Shown one piece after another: positions 1 to 8,408 of a DNA stretch of 64,000 nt; the stretch's first letter is position 1; each line of letters opens with the position of its first letter. The DNA lies in assembly GCF_022163125.1 (NCBI RefSeq), contig NZ_CP091881.1, positions 1,240,001 to 1,304,000 of the forward strand, read 5' to 3'. Origin of the DNA: Paenibacillus sp. HWE-109. GTDB lineage: Bacteria; Bacillota; Bacilli; Paenibacillales; NBRC-103111. The notes under the pieces were generated by a model. It was given only the letters and a program-made list of their open reading frames with translations, ran no database searches and was not told where the DNA came from. A program made the position numbers and the translations under genes.

Positions 1-2
1 GG

Positions 3-1043
3 GCTGAGCCATTAATTCAAAAAGAATCCGCTGCGTTCTTAGCGAAAGATGGTCCGGATATTATCGTAGGCGAAACACAAATGCCAGGCTTTGCCTTGGC
101 AGGACATCTTGAGCCGTTTCCGGATGCGCTAGCAGCTAAAATTAGAGCATCAATTGCAGAAGCAGCGTGGAAACCAATGGAAGTCAATGGGAAAATTTAC
201 GGATTAGCACCAGATCCGGGTGTAAACATTCTTTATTGGAATAAAAAGATTGTTAAAGCAGCGGGATTAGACCCAGACAAAGCTCCTGCAACTTGGGATG
301 AACTGCTTGCGAATTCGAAAAAAATCTTTGAAAGCGGTTCTTCTGCTGGTGGCGTCTACGGTGGTCCTAACTTTGGTGGATACTTACGTTTCGGAGCGTT
401 TATGAAATTAGCTGGTGGCGATTATGTGGATGGCAAGGGCGCTCCAACACTGAATTCACCTGAAAACGAAAAAGCATTTGAATTCCTTCGTCAAATGAAC
501 AAATACAACAAACCGGGAATCGTTTCTGCGCTTGAAGAGGGTACTTTCTTCACTGCTTTTGACAAAGGTCAAATTGCTTATCAAGTCAATGGACCGTGGG
601 TCATCTCAGGCTGCGCGGATCAAAAAGTGGATTGTGGCGTTGCTCCCCTTCCATTAGGGCCAACAGGCAAACCGGGTAATGTTACGATTGGTGCCGCTTT
701 CCAAGCTGTTCCTGCTTATTCAAAAAACAAAGAAGCTGCTTTCAAAGTTATTGAAGAACTAATGGGTCAAAAGATTCAACAAAATATCGCTGATGCGGGT
801 GTTAGAGCGCCGATTCTTAAATCTATTACGGAGTCGGATGCTTACAAAACTGCTCAACCAAGCTTGTACATTTTTGCAAAAGGTCTACAAGGTGAAGTAG
901 TTGGATTACCAACCTTTGCTGGTGATGCGAATAAGGCGTGGCAAGCTATTGGTGAAGCTATGACGAAGACTATGCTCACTGACAAGCCAGTGAAAGAAAT
1001 ATTGAAAGCTGCCCAGGATCAAATTGTTGCCGCGGGGAAATAA
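3..1043 (+). CDS. Sugar ABC transporter substrate-binding protein, C-terminal part (5' end outside window)
   Basis: The reading frame is open from the left edge, so the first ATG at 81 is internal and the gene starts upstream; 346 codons are visible. The product resembles MalE/UgpB-type extracellular solute-binding proteins (SBP_bac_1) that deliver sugars to CUT1 ABC importers. Visible family features are the TWDELL segment after the hinge, the FDKGQIAYQVNGPW segment lining the ligand cleft, and a C-terminal stretch ending in repeated Ala/Lys helices. The signal peptide and lipobox would lie outside the window. A hairpin terminator follows, so any partner permease genes must be upstream or elsewhere. 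The ligand cannot be read from the sequence. Family assignment is firm; substrate is open. Confidence 0.88.
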   Translation, partial: AEPLIQKESAAFLAKDGPDIIVGETQMPGFALAGHLEPFPDALAAKIRASIAEAAWKPMEVNGKIYGLAPDPGVNILYWNKKIVKAAGLDPDKAPATWDELLANSKKIFESGSSAGGVYGGPNFGGYLRFGAFMKLAGGDYVDGKGAPTLNSPENEKAFEFLRQMNKYNKPGIVSALEEGTFFTAFDKGQIAYQVNGPWVISGCADQKVDCGVAPLPLGPTGKPGNVTIGAAFQAVPAYSKNKEAAFKVIEELMGQKIQQNIADAGVRAPILKSITESDAYKTAQPSLYIFAKGLQGEVVGLPTFAGDANKAWQAIGEAMTKTMLTDKPVKEILKAAQDQIVAAGK

Positions 1044-1076
1044 TTATTAGTCATTAAACGGTTATTTTAAATGGAG

Positions 1077-1121
1077 GCTTAGGTGATATGGCTAATATGG
1101 CATATTCATCTAAGCTTTTTC
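1077..1121 (+). terminator. Rho-independent terminator after the first binding protein gene
   Basis: An imperfect inverted repeat pairs GCTTAGGTGATATG with CATATTCATCTAAGC around a short loop and is followed by a run of T. It lies 34 bases after the stop codon of the plus-strand binding protein gene and before the convergent response regulator gene. Confidence 0.7.
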
Positions 1122-1170
1122 TATTGGCCGCGGCGCCCCTTGTAAACTCAGAGGATTGTATACTGAATTC

Positions 1171-2739
1171 TCACTCCTCCTGCAGGGGCGATTTTTTTTG
1201 CTGCAATCCTAATTTATAGGCAGTTGGGGTAACGCCTACATGTTTTTCGAACTTGCCGCTAAAATAGGTGGGGTCGTTATAGCCAACCTTTTTGGCGACC
1301 TCAACAATTTTCAAATCGGTTCGGCGCAGCAGGCTCTTAGCCTCATCAGTACGCAGTTGATGGAGATACTCATTGAATTGAATCCCTTTTTTTCTACGGA
1401 AAAGCTGTCCTAAATAGGCATGGTTCATATAAAATTTTGCGGCCACATCCTTTAATGTCATATTTTCGTGGAAATGGCTGTTCACATATTGTTCAATCTG
1501 GTCAATGATCCCGAAATTCTGTTGTGCCCGGAGGAAAGCTATTTCCAAGCAAATCTGCTGGCAGGTGTCCCGAAACATTTCCCTCTGAAGACGAATCGGC
1601 GTGGTTGTGCAGGTGAGATCAACGTGATTGGCCGCTTTGATAATCGGCTGAATGTCGCCATTCATTTCGGCCACATATTTCTCGATCTCAAGTAAAAAGC
1701 GATATAAGTGTACTTTGATGGTATCTGGCGAAATCAATTGATCCACGAAGAAAACAAAAATGTCTGTGACGATTCGCTCAATTTCATGGGAGCTATTGTT
1801 TTCAATCGATTCTCTCAGTTGTTGAAAGGAAGCGAGATATTCATATTGGGTTATAAATGGAGGAAGGAGCTTGATGTCTTCATAGGCAAGTACAGTTGGC
1901 CGGTCAACATACAAGGAATAAACACGAGCGGAGCAAGCTGCTTGAAAGGAATCGGCGAGCTGCTCGGGCGAGTGCGCAGGTGGACCAACGGAAAGAAAGG
2001 CTTCCTGATCCAAGCTGTCGTGAATGGCATGAAGCAAGGCAAAGGCCAGCTTTTTTTCCTCCGTTTTACTTAGGTGAACAGACTCTGGATGGATCAAGAT
2101 CGCGATAAACCCATCTGCGTTAATGTAAATGCGTACGGATGCTTCGGACAAGGAGAAAGCTTCCCATACTGGCTGTAGAATCTGTTGGATTTGAGTGAAT
2201 GTGGTTTGCATATGACTCTGCAACATGATAACCATAAGTAAAACAGGATAGTGAGCTTCTAAAGATTGGCTAAGCTTTATTTTGATGTCATGACTAGTCG
2301 TGCTGCGGAGCAATAATTGGATGGCATTCCCGGATATGCTGTCAACTGGTAAAGCATTTACGACCCTCAGGCTGGCACGAATACGAGACAGTGCGGCAAT
2401 CAGCTCTTCTTTATCCACAGGTTTAAGCAAATAATCCCGGACTTGATAGCGGATGGCTTGACGGGCATAGTCAAATTCATTAAACCCTGTCAATAGGATA
2501 ACTGGTGTCTGCAGGTTCCGCTCTTCCCTAATAGCTTGAATCAATTGAAGGCCATCCATCCTCGGCATGCGGATGTCGGTAATGATGACATCAGGCGTAT
2601 CTGCCAGAATGAGCTGCAAGGCCTGTTCACCGTTTTTGGCTTTAGAGACAATGGTGAAGCCGTATTTCTCCCAATTGATAAGCTGGGCTAAGCCCGCGCG
2701 AATAACGGGTTCATCGTCTACGAGGAGAACTTTAAGCAT
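1171..2739 (-). CDS. YesN-type response regulator with AraC DNA-binding domain
   Basis: This 522-residue protein has an N-terminal receiver domain (about residues 1-120) with the acidic pair in LLVDDE, phosphoacceptor Asp55 in TDIRMPRMDG, and a conserved Lys in LLKPVDKEEL. A long linker follows. The C-terminal 100 residues form an AraC/XylS double helix-turn-helix (YLGQLFRRKKG, then KIVEVAKKVGYNDPTYFS). This is the layout of YesN-like regulators that activate sugar uptake operons. It is encoded 15 bases after the YesM-like kinase gene on the same strand, so the two form a two-component operon. The divergent target is likely the binding protein operon starting at 4748. The inducing sugar is unknown. 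Confidence 0.93.
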   Translation of the reverse strand: MLKVLLVDDEPVIRAGLAQLINWEKYGFTIVSKAKNGEQALQLILADTPDVIITDIRMPRMDGLQLIQAIREERNLQTPVILLTGFNEFDYARQAIRYQVRDYLLKPVDKEELIAALSRIRASLRVVNALPVDSISGNAIQLLLRSTTSHDIKIKLSQSLEAHYPVLLMVIMLQSHMQTTFTQIQQILQPVWEAFSLSEASVRIYINADGFIAILIHPESVHLSKTEEKKLAFALLHAIHDSLDQEAFLSVGPPAHSPEQLADSFQAACSARVYSLYVDRPTVLAYEDIKLLPPFITQYEYLASFQQLRESIENNSSHEIERIVTDIFVFFVDQLISPDTIKVHLYRFLLEIEKYVAEMNGDIQPIIKAANHVDLTCTTTPIRLQREMFRDTCQQICLEIAFLRAQQNFGIIDQIEQYVNSHFHENMTLKDVAAKFYMNHAYLGQLFRRKKGIQFNEYLHQLRTDEAKSLLRRTDLKIVEVAKKVGYNDPTYFSGKFEKHVGVTPTAYKLGLQQKKSPLQEE

Positions 2740-2754
2740 GTTCGTACAGCTCCT

Positions 2755-4545
2755 TTATTTTTCATCCAAGCCTTCGGATGGATTCTTCCGGCAAAGGGGG
2801 ATTTTCAGCTCAATGGATGTAAATTCATGTTCTTTGCTGTTGATGTTGAATTCGAATTGATCCTTAAAAAATAAGGTGATCCGGCGAAAAACATTTTGCA
2901 TGCCGATCCGGTTAAGCTGGGGTTCTTTGGCCCGAACATCCTCTAGTAATTGATCCAACTTCTCCGGTTTAATTCCGATGCCATTGTCTTCAATATAGAA
3001 GACCAGATAATTCTTCTCCTCATATACGCGTATGGACACGAGTCCTTTCTCATCTAATCCCTGTATACCGTGCTTAAACGCATTCTCTACAAAGGGCTGG
3101 AACACCATGGAAGGAATGTACAAGGGGAGCGTGTTCTTCTCAACTTCAAGCGAACAATCAATCTCATCTTCAAACCGGTACTTTTGTATGGATAGAAATT
3201 CCTGTATCATTTCGAGTTCTTCCTCTACAGTTACCCATTCCCTATTGGATATGAGAAACCTTCTGTATGACTTGGACATGTAGCTTAGCATATCCGCAGT
3301 TTCCAGTTCCCCCTTAATGACAGATTTCATCCGAATGGTTTCCAGAACGTTGAATAAGTAGTGGGGATTGACCTGACTTTGCAGGGCCATTAGCTCCGCT
3401 TGTCTACTTTCCAGTTCGAAGCTCTTTTGCCGTAGTTCTGCTTCATAGACGTCGTTAATCAGCTGTTTAACCTTTCTGATCATCCGATTAAAGCTGTGGA
3501 ATAATAGACCGATCTCATCTTTTCCGACATGGGGATACTCAATTAACGCAAAATGCTGGTTATCCACCTTATCCATATGACGGGAAAGCAATCGAGTTCG
3601 GAAGTATAAGGATCTGGAAATCAGACTAATGAGGATCGTTGCAAACAACAGATTGGCCAGCGCGATAAGCAAGACGTATTTCTTAGGCTGTTCTAGCGCC
3701 TTGTGAAAGACGGATTCTTCGTAAACCCCGATAATTCTATACCCTGTCATGGAATCAAAAGGAGTGAGTTGCTTGCTCATTGCAAATTGTTTATCCGGAA
3801 TAAAAGCTGAATTGAAAGGGGCTAAGTATGGCTGCTGTGGCAAACTTGTATAAATTACTCGGTTTTTGTCGTCTACAAGGAAAAACTTGCCCATGGCGCC
3901 TTCACTATTAAAAATGTCAGTTAGGACATTATATCGAATATCAAGCTTTAGTATTTTTTGATACTGGGCGTAAGAAGTGTAGTAGTTCAAATTCCGGATG
4001 ACGCTGAACAGCCGTTCCCCATCAGCAGTTACCTCCTGTCCAAAATAGAACATATCCCGATGGCTATTGCTAGAGTTGAAGGATTGTGAGTACCAAGAGC
4101 TGCTGCGTATCGCAGGTGTGATTCTGAGAACGCTTCCAGCATTGAGAACCGATGGATTATCCGTATAGAAATTAATGGTGAAATGATATTGGAAATAAGG
4201 GGTGACTCCCATAAGTGGAGTACGGAAGTAGCTGCCGTAATTCAGAGTATAGTCCAGATTGTCCTGATAGGTAGTATCCAAACCTTCGTAGAAGCTCCGT
4301 GAAAAATAAATATTGTTGCTTAGCGCTGCAGCCTCCTTGAAGGAGCGAGTCAGTTGGTTATCTAAACGCTCGAGCGAAAGTTCGATATTGCGATGCTCTT
4401 CTTTTTTCACGCTTTGGGTTATTTTGGCGTAGAACAGATAGTTCGTCAGTGTGATGGGGAGGAACACACAGAAAATGTAGATGAGCAGCAGCTTCTTATG
4501 GATTTTCATGTTGTTTAACCTAACTAAGCCAAAGAATGCGGGCAT
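2755..4545 (-). CDS. YesM-type sensor histidine kinase
   Basis: A 596-residue membrane kinase. A first transmembrane helix (about residues 13-40) and a second (about 285-310) flank an extracellular Cache-like sensor. A HAMP segment, the His_kinase domain with His395 in NPHYLFN, and a HATPase domain with the N-box PFVENAFKHG and DNGIGI follow. This is the LytS/YesM family that phosphorylates YesN-like regulators. An upstream in-frame ATG exists at 4578, but GGAGG at 4553-4557 sits seven bases before the ATG at 4545, so the shorter start is preferred. It is the first gene of a two-gene operon with the response regulator and is divergent from the sugar-binding protein gene at 4748. Confidence 0.92.
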   Translation of the reverse strand: MPAFFGLVRLNNMKIHKKLLLIYIFCVFLPITLTNYLFYAKITQSVKKEEHRNIELSLERLDNQLTRSFKEAAALSNNIYFSRSFYEGLDTTYQDNLDYTLNYGSYFRTPLMGVTPYFQYHFTINFYTDNPSVLNAGSVLRITPAIRSSSWYSQSFNSSNSHRDMFYFGQEVTADGERLFSVIRNLNYYTSYAQYQKILKLDIRYNVLTDIFNSEGAMGKFFLVDDKNRVIYTSLPQQPYLAPFNSAFIPDKQFAMSKQLTPFDSMTGYRIIGVYEESVFHKALEQPKKYVLLIALANLLFATILISLISRSLYFRTRLLSRHMDKVDNQHFALIEYPHVGKDEIGLLFHSFNRMIRKVKQLINDVYEAELRQKSFELESRQAELMALQSQVNPHYLFNVLETIRMKSVIKGELETADMLSYMSKSYRRFLISNREWVTVEEELEMIQEFLSIQKYRFEDEIDCSLEVEKNTLPLYIPSMVFQPFVENAFKHGIQGLDEKGLVSIRVYEEKNYLVFYIEDNGIGIKPEKLDQLLEDVRAKEPQLNRIGMQNVFRRITLFFKDQFEFNINSKEHEFTSIELKIPLCRKNPSEGLDEK

Positions 4546-4632
4546 CAGTAATCCTCCATCATGAGTTGATTCTTTCATTATAAAGATGGAATCTTTCTAA
4601 TGGAAGGTCATTCGAGCCCTTCCATTGAAATG

Positions 4633-4717
4633 CTATATTATTTCGATCAATTTCTATATTCTGTCCTATAGGAATGGTAAGATAATCCTACTTATAATAG
4701 GTTTAGGTTAATAACCT
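4633..4717 (+). promoter_or_regulatory. Control region of the 4748 sugar operon: tandem 7-bp repeats, -10 box and palindrome
   Basis: CTATATT occurs at 4633-4639 and again at 4654-4660, so the two copies are 21 bases apart on one face of the helix, the usual geometry for AraC-family activators. A perfect -10 box TATAAT lies at 4693-4698 with no good -35 box, which fits an activator-dependent promoter. Directly after it is the odd-centred palindrome AGGTTAATAACCT (4705-4717). Binding of the adjacent YesN-like regulator is an inference. Confidence 0.35.
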
Positions 4718-4747
4718 GCAGGATAAAAACATGAGGAGTGAGTCCTA

Positions 4748-6412
4748 ATGAAAGTTCTCAGAAAAGCGGCTTCCGTATCGTTAGTCGCTGTCTTAGCCCT
4801 GACTGCTGCAGCATGCAGCGCCGGGGAATCAAAACCAAGCAGTACGGATTCAGGGGGCATTACAAAAGCGGAACCAAAAGAATTTAGTGTATTTATTAAT
4901 CGTTCCTTACCTGATTATCCAGGGTCTACTCGCGTAGGTGACATGATTGACAAAGAGACAAATGTCAAGCTAAAGCGGGAATATCTAGTGGGTGATTTGG
5001 ATACCAAAATTGGCGTCATGGTTGCCTCCGGTCATTACCCTGATCTTATGGACGGAGGGCCATCAACCTCCAAGCTGCTTAGCGCTGGCGCCTATATTCC
5101 GCTCGATGAGTTAGTGGACAAATATGCTCCGAATCTTAAGAAACTATACAATGCCCGCTGGAATAAGCTGAAACAGCCGGATGGCAAGGTTTATTTTCTC
5201 CCAGGATGGGTGCCGTACGAAGAGGGGGATAAAGCCCCGCTGCTGGGAACTCCCCAAACTGGGTTTTGGATTCAGAAAGCGGTATTGAAGGAGTTTAACT
5301 ACCCGAAGATCAAGACGCTTGATGAATATTTTGATTTGATCGAAAAGTATGCCAAGAAGTATCCGGAAATTGAGGGTGGCAAAACGATTGGCTTTGAAGG
5401 GATCATGGAGGGCTCGCGTAAACATGACTTGGTTAATCCACCATTCTTTCTCGCAGGCTATCCCAATGATGGTGCTGGAATTGCCAACAAGGTGGATGGC
5501 GGTTTCAAGGTAGATACTTTCCAGGATAAAGACATGACGAAGCGTTATTATCAGAAATTGAATGAGGTTAACGCCAAAAAATTGTTGGATCAAGAGATGT
5601 TCATCATGAACTACGACCAATACATTGCGAAGCTTACTTCCGGTAGAGTACTTGGCTTACACGACCAGCGTTTCCAGATAGGGAAAGCCATTGATATTCT
5701 GGACAAAGAGAAACCAGAGCGTTCTTTCGTACCGTTGCCACTTGTCTACGATAGCAGCATCAAAGAGCAGTATACCCCACCACTAGGTATGTCAACATCA
5801 GCCGGTATGGGTATTTCTAAGGATGCCAAAGATCCAGTTGCCATTATCAAATATTTGGATTATCTAGCGAAACAAGATACGCAGAATTTGATTTCTTGGG
5901 GCGTGAAGGACGTTGATTATAAAGTTAACGAGAAAGGCCGGTTCTATAGGACTCCTGAGATGATCGCAAACTTTAAGAATCCGGAGTACAAAAAGCAGTG
6001 GGGTGGGGATTACTTCCTGGGGCTGCCAATTTCTGTTGGGTACTGGGCAGATGGAAATGCAGCGCGCGCCGACAATCAGGCAGAACTGCTAACGGCCACT
6101 TATAATGACATCGATAAAGAAATCATTAAGGCATATGGCATTACGTCTTACAATGATTTATTTGCAAAACCAGAAGTACGCAAGTATTTCCCGCTGTTTG
6201 ATATTGTGTTGGAAAAGGGCGGAAAAGCGGAGCTGACCAAGCAGAAGATCGATGATTTATTGACCTCCTACATTCCGAAGCTGGTTCTGTCGAATCCAGC
6301 TGACTTCAACAAAGTGTGGGATGAGTATACAGGGAAATTTAAGGCTTTGGATACGAAATCGTATATCGATGAACTTCAGAAATCGGTTGATTTCCGCATG
6401 AAGAATTGGTAA
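4748..6412 (+). CDS. LipO-type extracellular solute-binding lipoprotein (sugar ABC transporter)
   Basis: A 554-residue lipoprotein. The signal peptide ends at a lipobox (LTAAACSAG), so Cys is lipidated and the protein is anchored outside the membrane. Length and sequence fit the LipO/YtcQ-type binding proteins that serve LplB/YtcP permeases in Paenibacillus, which are longer than MalE. GAGGAGTG lies about eight bases before the ATG. The gene heads a transporter operon with the permeases at 6525 and 7457 and the GH10 xylanase at 8409. A xylo-oligosaccharide ligand is therefore plausible but inferred. The divergent YesM/YesN pair probably regulates it. A stem-loop follows the stop codon and may favour expression of the binding protein over the permeases. 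Confidence 0.92.
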   Translation: MKVLRKAASVSLVAVLALTAAACSAGESKPSSTDSGGITKAEPKEFSVFINRSLPDYPGSTRVGDMIDKETNVKLKREYLVGDLDTKIGVMVASGHYPDLMDGGPSTSKLLSAGAYIPLDELVDKYAPNLKKLYNARWNKLKQPDGKVYFLPGWVPYEEGDKAPLLGTPQTGFWIQKAVLKEFNYPKIKTLDEYFDLIEKYAKKYPEIEGGKTIGFEGIMEGSRKHDLVNPPFFLAGYPNDGAGIANKVDGGFKVDTFQDKDMTKRYYQKLNEVNAKKLLDQEMFIMNYDQYIAKLTSGRVLGLHDQRFQIGKAIDILDKEKPERSFVPLPLVYDSSIKEQYTPPLGMSTSAGMGISKDAKDPVAIIKYLDYLAKQDTQNLISWGVKDVDYKVNEKGRFYRTPEMIANFKNPEYKKQWGGDYFLGLPISVGYWADGNAARADNQAELLTATYNDIDKEIIKAYGITSYNDLFAKPEVRKYFPLFDIVLEKGGKAELTKQKIDDLLTSYIPKLVLSNPADFNKVWDEYTGKFKALDTKSYIDELQKSVDFRMKNW

Positions 6413-6424
6413 ACATTTGGCGGT

Positions 6425-6452
6425 GAGGGGGGACTCCAGGAGAGTTCTCCTC
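6425..6452 (+). promoter_or_regulatory. Stem-loop between binding protein and permease genes
   Basis: GAGGGGGGACTC (6425-6436) pairs with GAGTTCTCCTC (6442-6452) with one bulge and two G-T pairs around a five-base loop. There is no T run, so it is more likely an mRNA-stabilising or attenuating element than a full terminator. Similar hairpins occupy the equivalent junction in the operons at 34179 and 55518. Confidence 0.45.
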
Positions 6453-6524
6453 AGCTTCAAGCCAGATGAGAGATTTTCACAGATAAAGAGAAAGTAACGA
6501 ACAAGCGGATAGGAGAGGTCCATC

Positions 6525-7442
6525 ATGCTGCAAAAATCATTTACTCAGCGACTATGGCGGCAAAGAGTTCTAGTTCTTATGTCTGTCCCGCTTTTGATCC
6601 ATCTATTCATTTTTAAGTATATGCCCTTATGGGGATGGTCGATGGCTTTCCAAGAGTATGTGCCAGGCAAAAGCTTTTTACATCAAAAGTGGGTTGGACT
6701 TGAGCAATTTAAACGTATTTTTACAGATGAGTTGTTCTATCATGTTCTTCGCAATACGCTCGCCATGAGCGCCATCAATATTACGTTTAGCTTCATTACG
6801 GCGATCGGGTTGGCGATTTTATTAAATGAAGTGAGAGTGACTTGGTTTAAGAGAACGGTGCAGACGATCTCCTATTTGCCTTATTTTATCTCATGGGTAG
6901 TTGCTGCTAATATCATTATGGTGATGCTCTCCTCTGACAATGGGATCGTTAATATTCTGCTGCTAAAGCTGGGAGTCATCGATTCTTCTCAAATGTGGCT
7001 GGGGAAACCGGAACTGTTTTGGTGGATTATCGGAATCGCAAATGTGTGGAAAAATGTAGGGTGGAACGCCATCATCTATCTGGCGGCAATCTCTGCTATC
7101 GAGCCACATCTCTATGAGTCGGCGGATATCGATGGAGCCAACCGGTTGCAAAAGATCCGTCATATCACCCTTCCAGGTATAAAACCAACGATCGTGATTC
7201 TGCTCATCATGAGTATTGGTCACGTGATGCAGGCCGGTTTTGAACAGCAGTACTTGCTCGGGAACAGTTTGGTTAAGGATAAATCGATGGTCTTCGATAT
7301 CTTTGTATTGGAGTACGGTATACGCCTATCCCGCTATTCCTTTGCAGCAGCAGCAGGTATATTCAACAGTGTCGTCAGTATCGCCATGCTATTAATGGCC
7401 AACTACATTGCGGGTAAACTGGGTGAAGAAAGAATTATATAA
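6525..7442 (+). CDS. LplB-type sugar ABC transporter permease
   Basis: A 305-residue integral membrane protein with about six transmembrane helices, of the binding-protein-dependent permease family (BPD_transp_1). The cytoplasmic EAA loop that docks the ATPase is visible as LYESADIDGANRLQKI followed by TLPGIKP. The N-terminal FKYMPLWGWSMAFQ segment is typical of LplB-like subunits. AGGAGAGG lies about nine bases before the ATG. It pairs with the second permease at 7457, 14 bases downstream. No ATPase gene is present, so a shared MsmK-type ATPase elsewhere is expected. Confidence 0.93.
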   Translation: MLQKSFTQRLWRQRVLVLMSVPLLIHLFIFKYMPLWGWSMAFQEYVPGKSFLHQKWVGLEQFKRIFTDELFYHVLRNTLAMSAINITFSFITAIGLAILLNEVRVTWFKRTVQTISYLPYFISWVVAANIIMVMLSSDNGIVNILLLKLGVIDSSQMWLGKPELFWWIIGIANVWKNVGWNAIIYLAAISAIEPHLYESADIDGANRLQKIRHITLPGIKPTIVILLIMSIGHVMQAGFEQQYLLGNSLVKDKSMVFDIFVLEYGIRLSRYSFAAAAGIFNSVVSIAMLLMANYIAGKLGEERII

Positions 7443-7456
7443 GGTGGGGACTGGGC

Positions 7457-8368
7457 ATGTACCGTACAAAACAGCTATTAACAGGCAGTAATCTGTTTGA
7501 CATCATCAATACGATTCTATTGAGCTTATTGTTAGTATTTACGTTATACCCTTTTCTCAATGTAATAGCGCTTTCACTTAATGATGCAACGGACAGTATG
7601 AAGGGTGGCATTTATTTGTTGCCCAGACAGTTTACGTTATTCAATTATCAGGATTTGATTCGAGATTCCCATATTTGGCATGCGGGTATGATTTCTCTCC
7701 TCCGTACAGTGATTGCCGTTGTTTCAGGTGTGTTTCTAACGGCGATGGTGGCGTACACAATCAGTCGGAAGGATTATGTGTTGCGAAGTTTCATTACAAT
7801 GGCTTACGTATTCACCATGTATATTGATGGCGGACTCATTCCCACTTACTTTCTAATCCGGGATGTTGGATTGGTCAATAACTTTGCGGTTTATGTGCTT
7901 CCTGGTATCGTAACAGCCTTTAATCTGTTGGTAATCAGGACGTATATTCATTCCTTGCCGGAGAGTTTGAATGAATCAGCCAAAATAGACGGAGCAGGTG
8001 ACTTTCGCATCTTTGTACAAATCATATTTCCATTGTGTATGCCTGTACTTGCTACAATCGCGCTATTCATTGCCGTTTCGCAATGGAACGCATGGTTCGA
8101 TACGTTCCTGTACGCATCTAATAATCCGAATTTAAGCACGCTTCAATATGAGCTCATGAAGATTTTACAATCAGCGAATCAACAAGTGACGGGGACCATG
8201 GAGCAAGCCTTACAGGATGCATCAGCTGGGCAAACCGAACATGCGGTTACACCAGGATCTATCCGAGCAACGATGACCGTTGTATCCAGTTTGCCAATCA
8301 TTCTCGTGTATCCTTTCTTGCAGCGCTATTTTGTCAAAGGCTTAACGCTTGGCGGTGTGAAAGGATAG
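7457..8368 (+). CDS. YtcP/AraQ-type sugar ABC transporter permease
   Basis: A 303-residue second permease subunit with about six transmembrane helices. The EAA loop is seen as LNESAKIDGAGDFRIFVQII, and the protein ends in VKGLTLGGVKG, the common C-terminus of YtcP/LplC-type subunits. It lies 14 bases after the LplB-like gene and 40 bases before the xylanase start, so binding protein, two permeases and xylanase are probably one transcript. The segment about residues 230-265 (QQVTGTMEQALQDA and following) is an insertion-like loop often seen in this subunit group. Substrate is inferred from the neighbouring xylanase. Confidence 0.92.
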   Translation: MYRTKQLLTGSNLFDIINTILLSLLLVFTLYPFLNVIALSLNDATDSMKGGIYLLPRQFTLFNYQDLIRDSHIWHAGMISLLRTVIAVVSGVFLTAMVAYTISRKDYVLRSFITMAYVFTMYIDGGLIPTYFLIRDVGLVNNFAVYVLPGIVTAFNLLVIRTYIHSLPESLNESAKIDGAGDFRIFVQIIFPLCMPVLATIALFIAVSQWNAWFDTFLYASNNPNLSTLQYELMKILQSANQQVTGTMEQALQDASAGQTEHAVTPGSIRATMTVVSSLPIILVYPFLQRYFVKGLTLGGVKG

Positions 8369-8408
8369 ATTTCTTGCTCTTTTGACTAGGAATAAAGGAG
8401 GGATAATA

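Noticed and set aside
1468..2108. Several plus-strand frames of 70-121 codons opposite the first response regulator
   Set aside because: They overlap the receiver-AraC gene, lack ribosome binding sites and show no domain features.
4546..4578. Upstream in-frame start of the first YesM-type kinase
   Set aside because: The internal ATG at 4545 has a well-placed GGAGG, and the extra 11 residues are not typical of the family.
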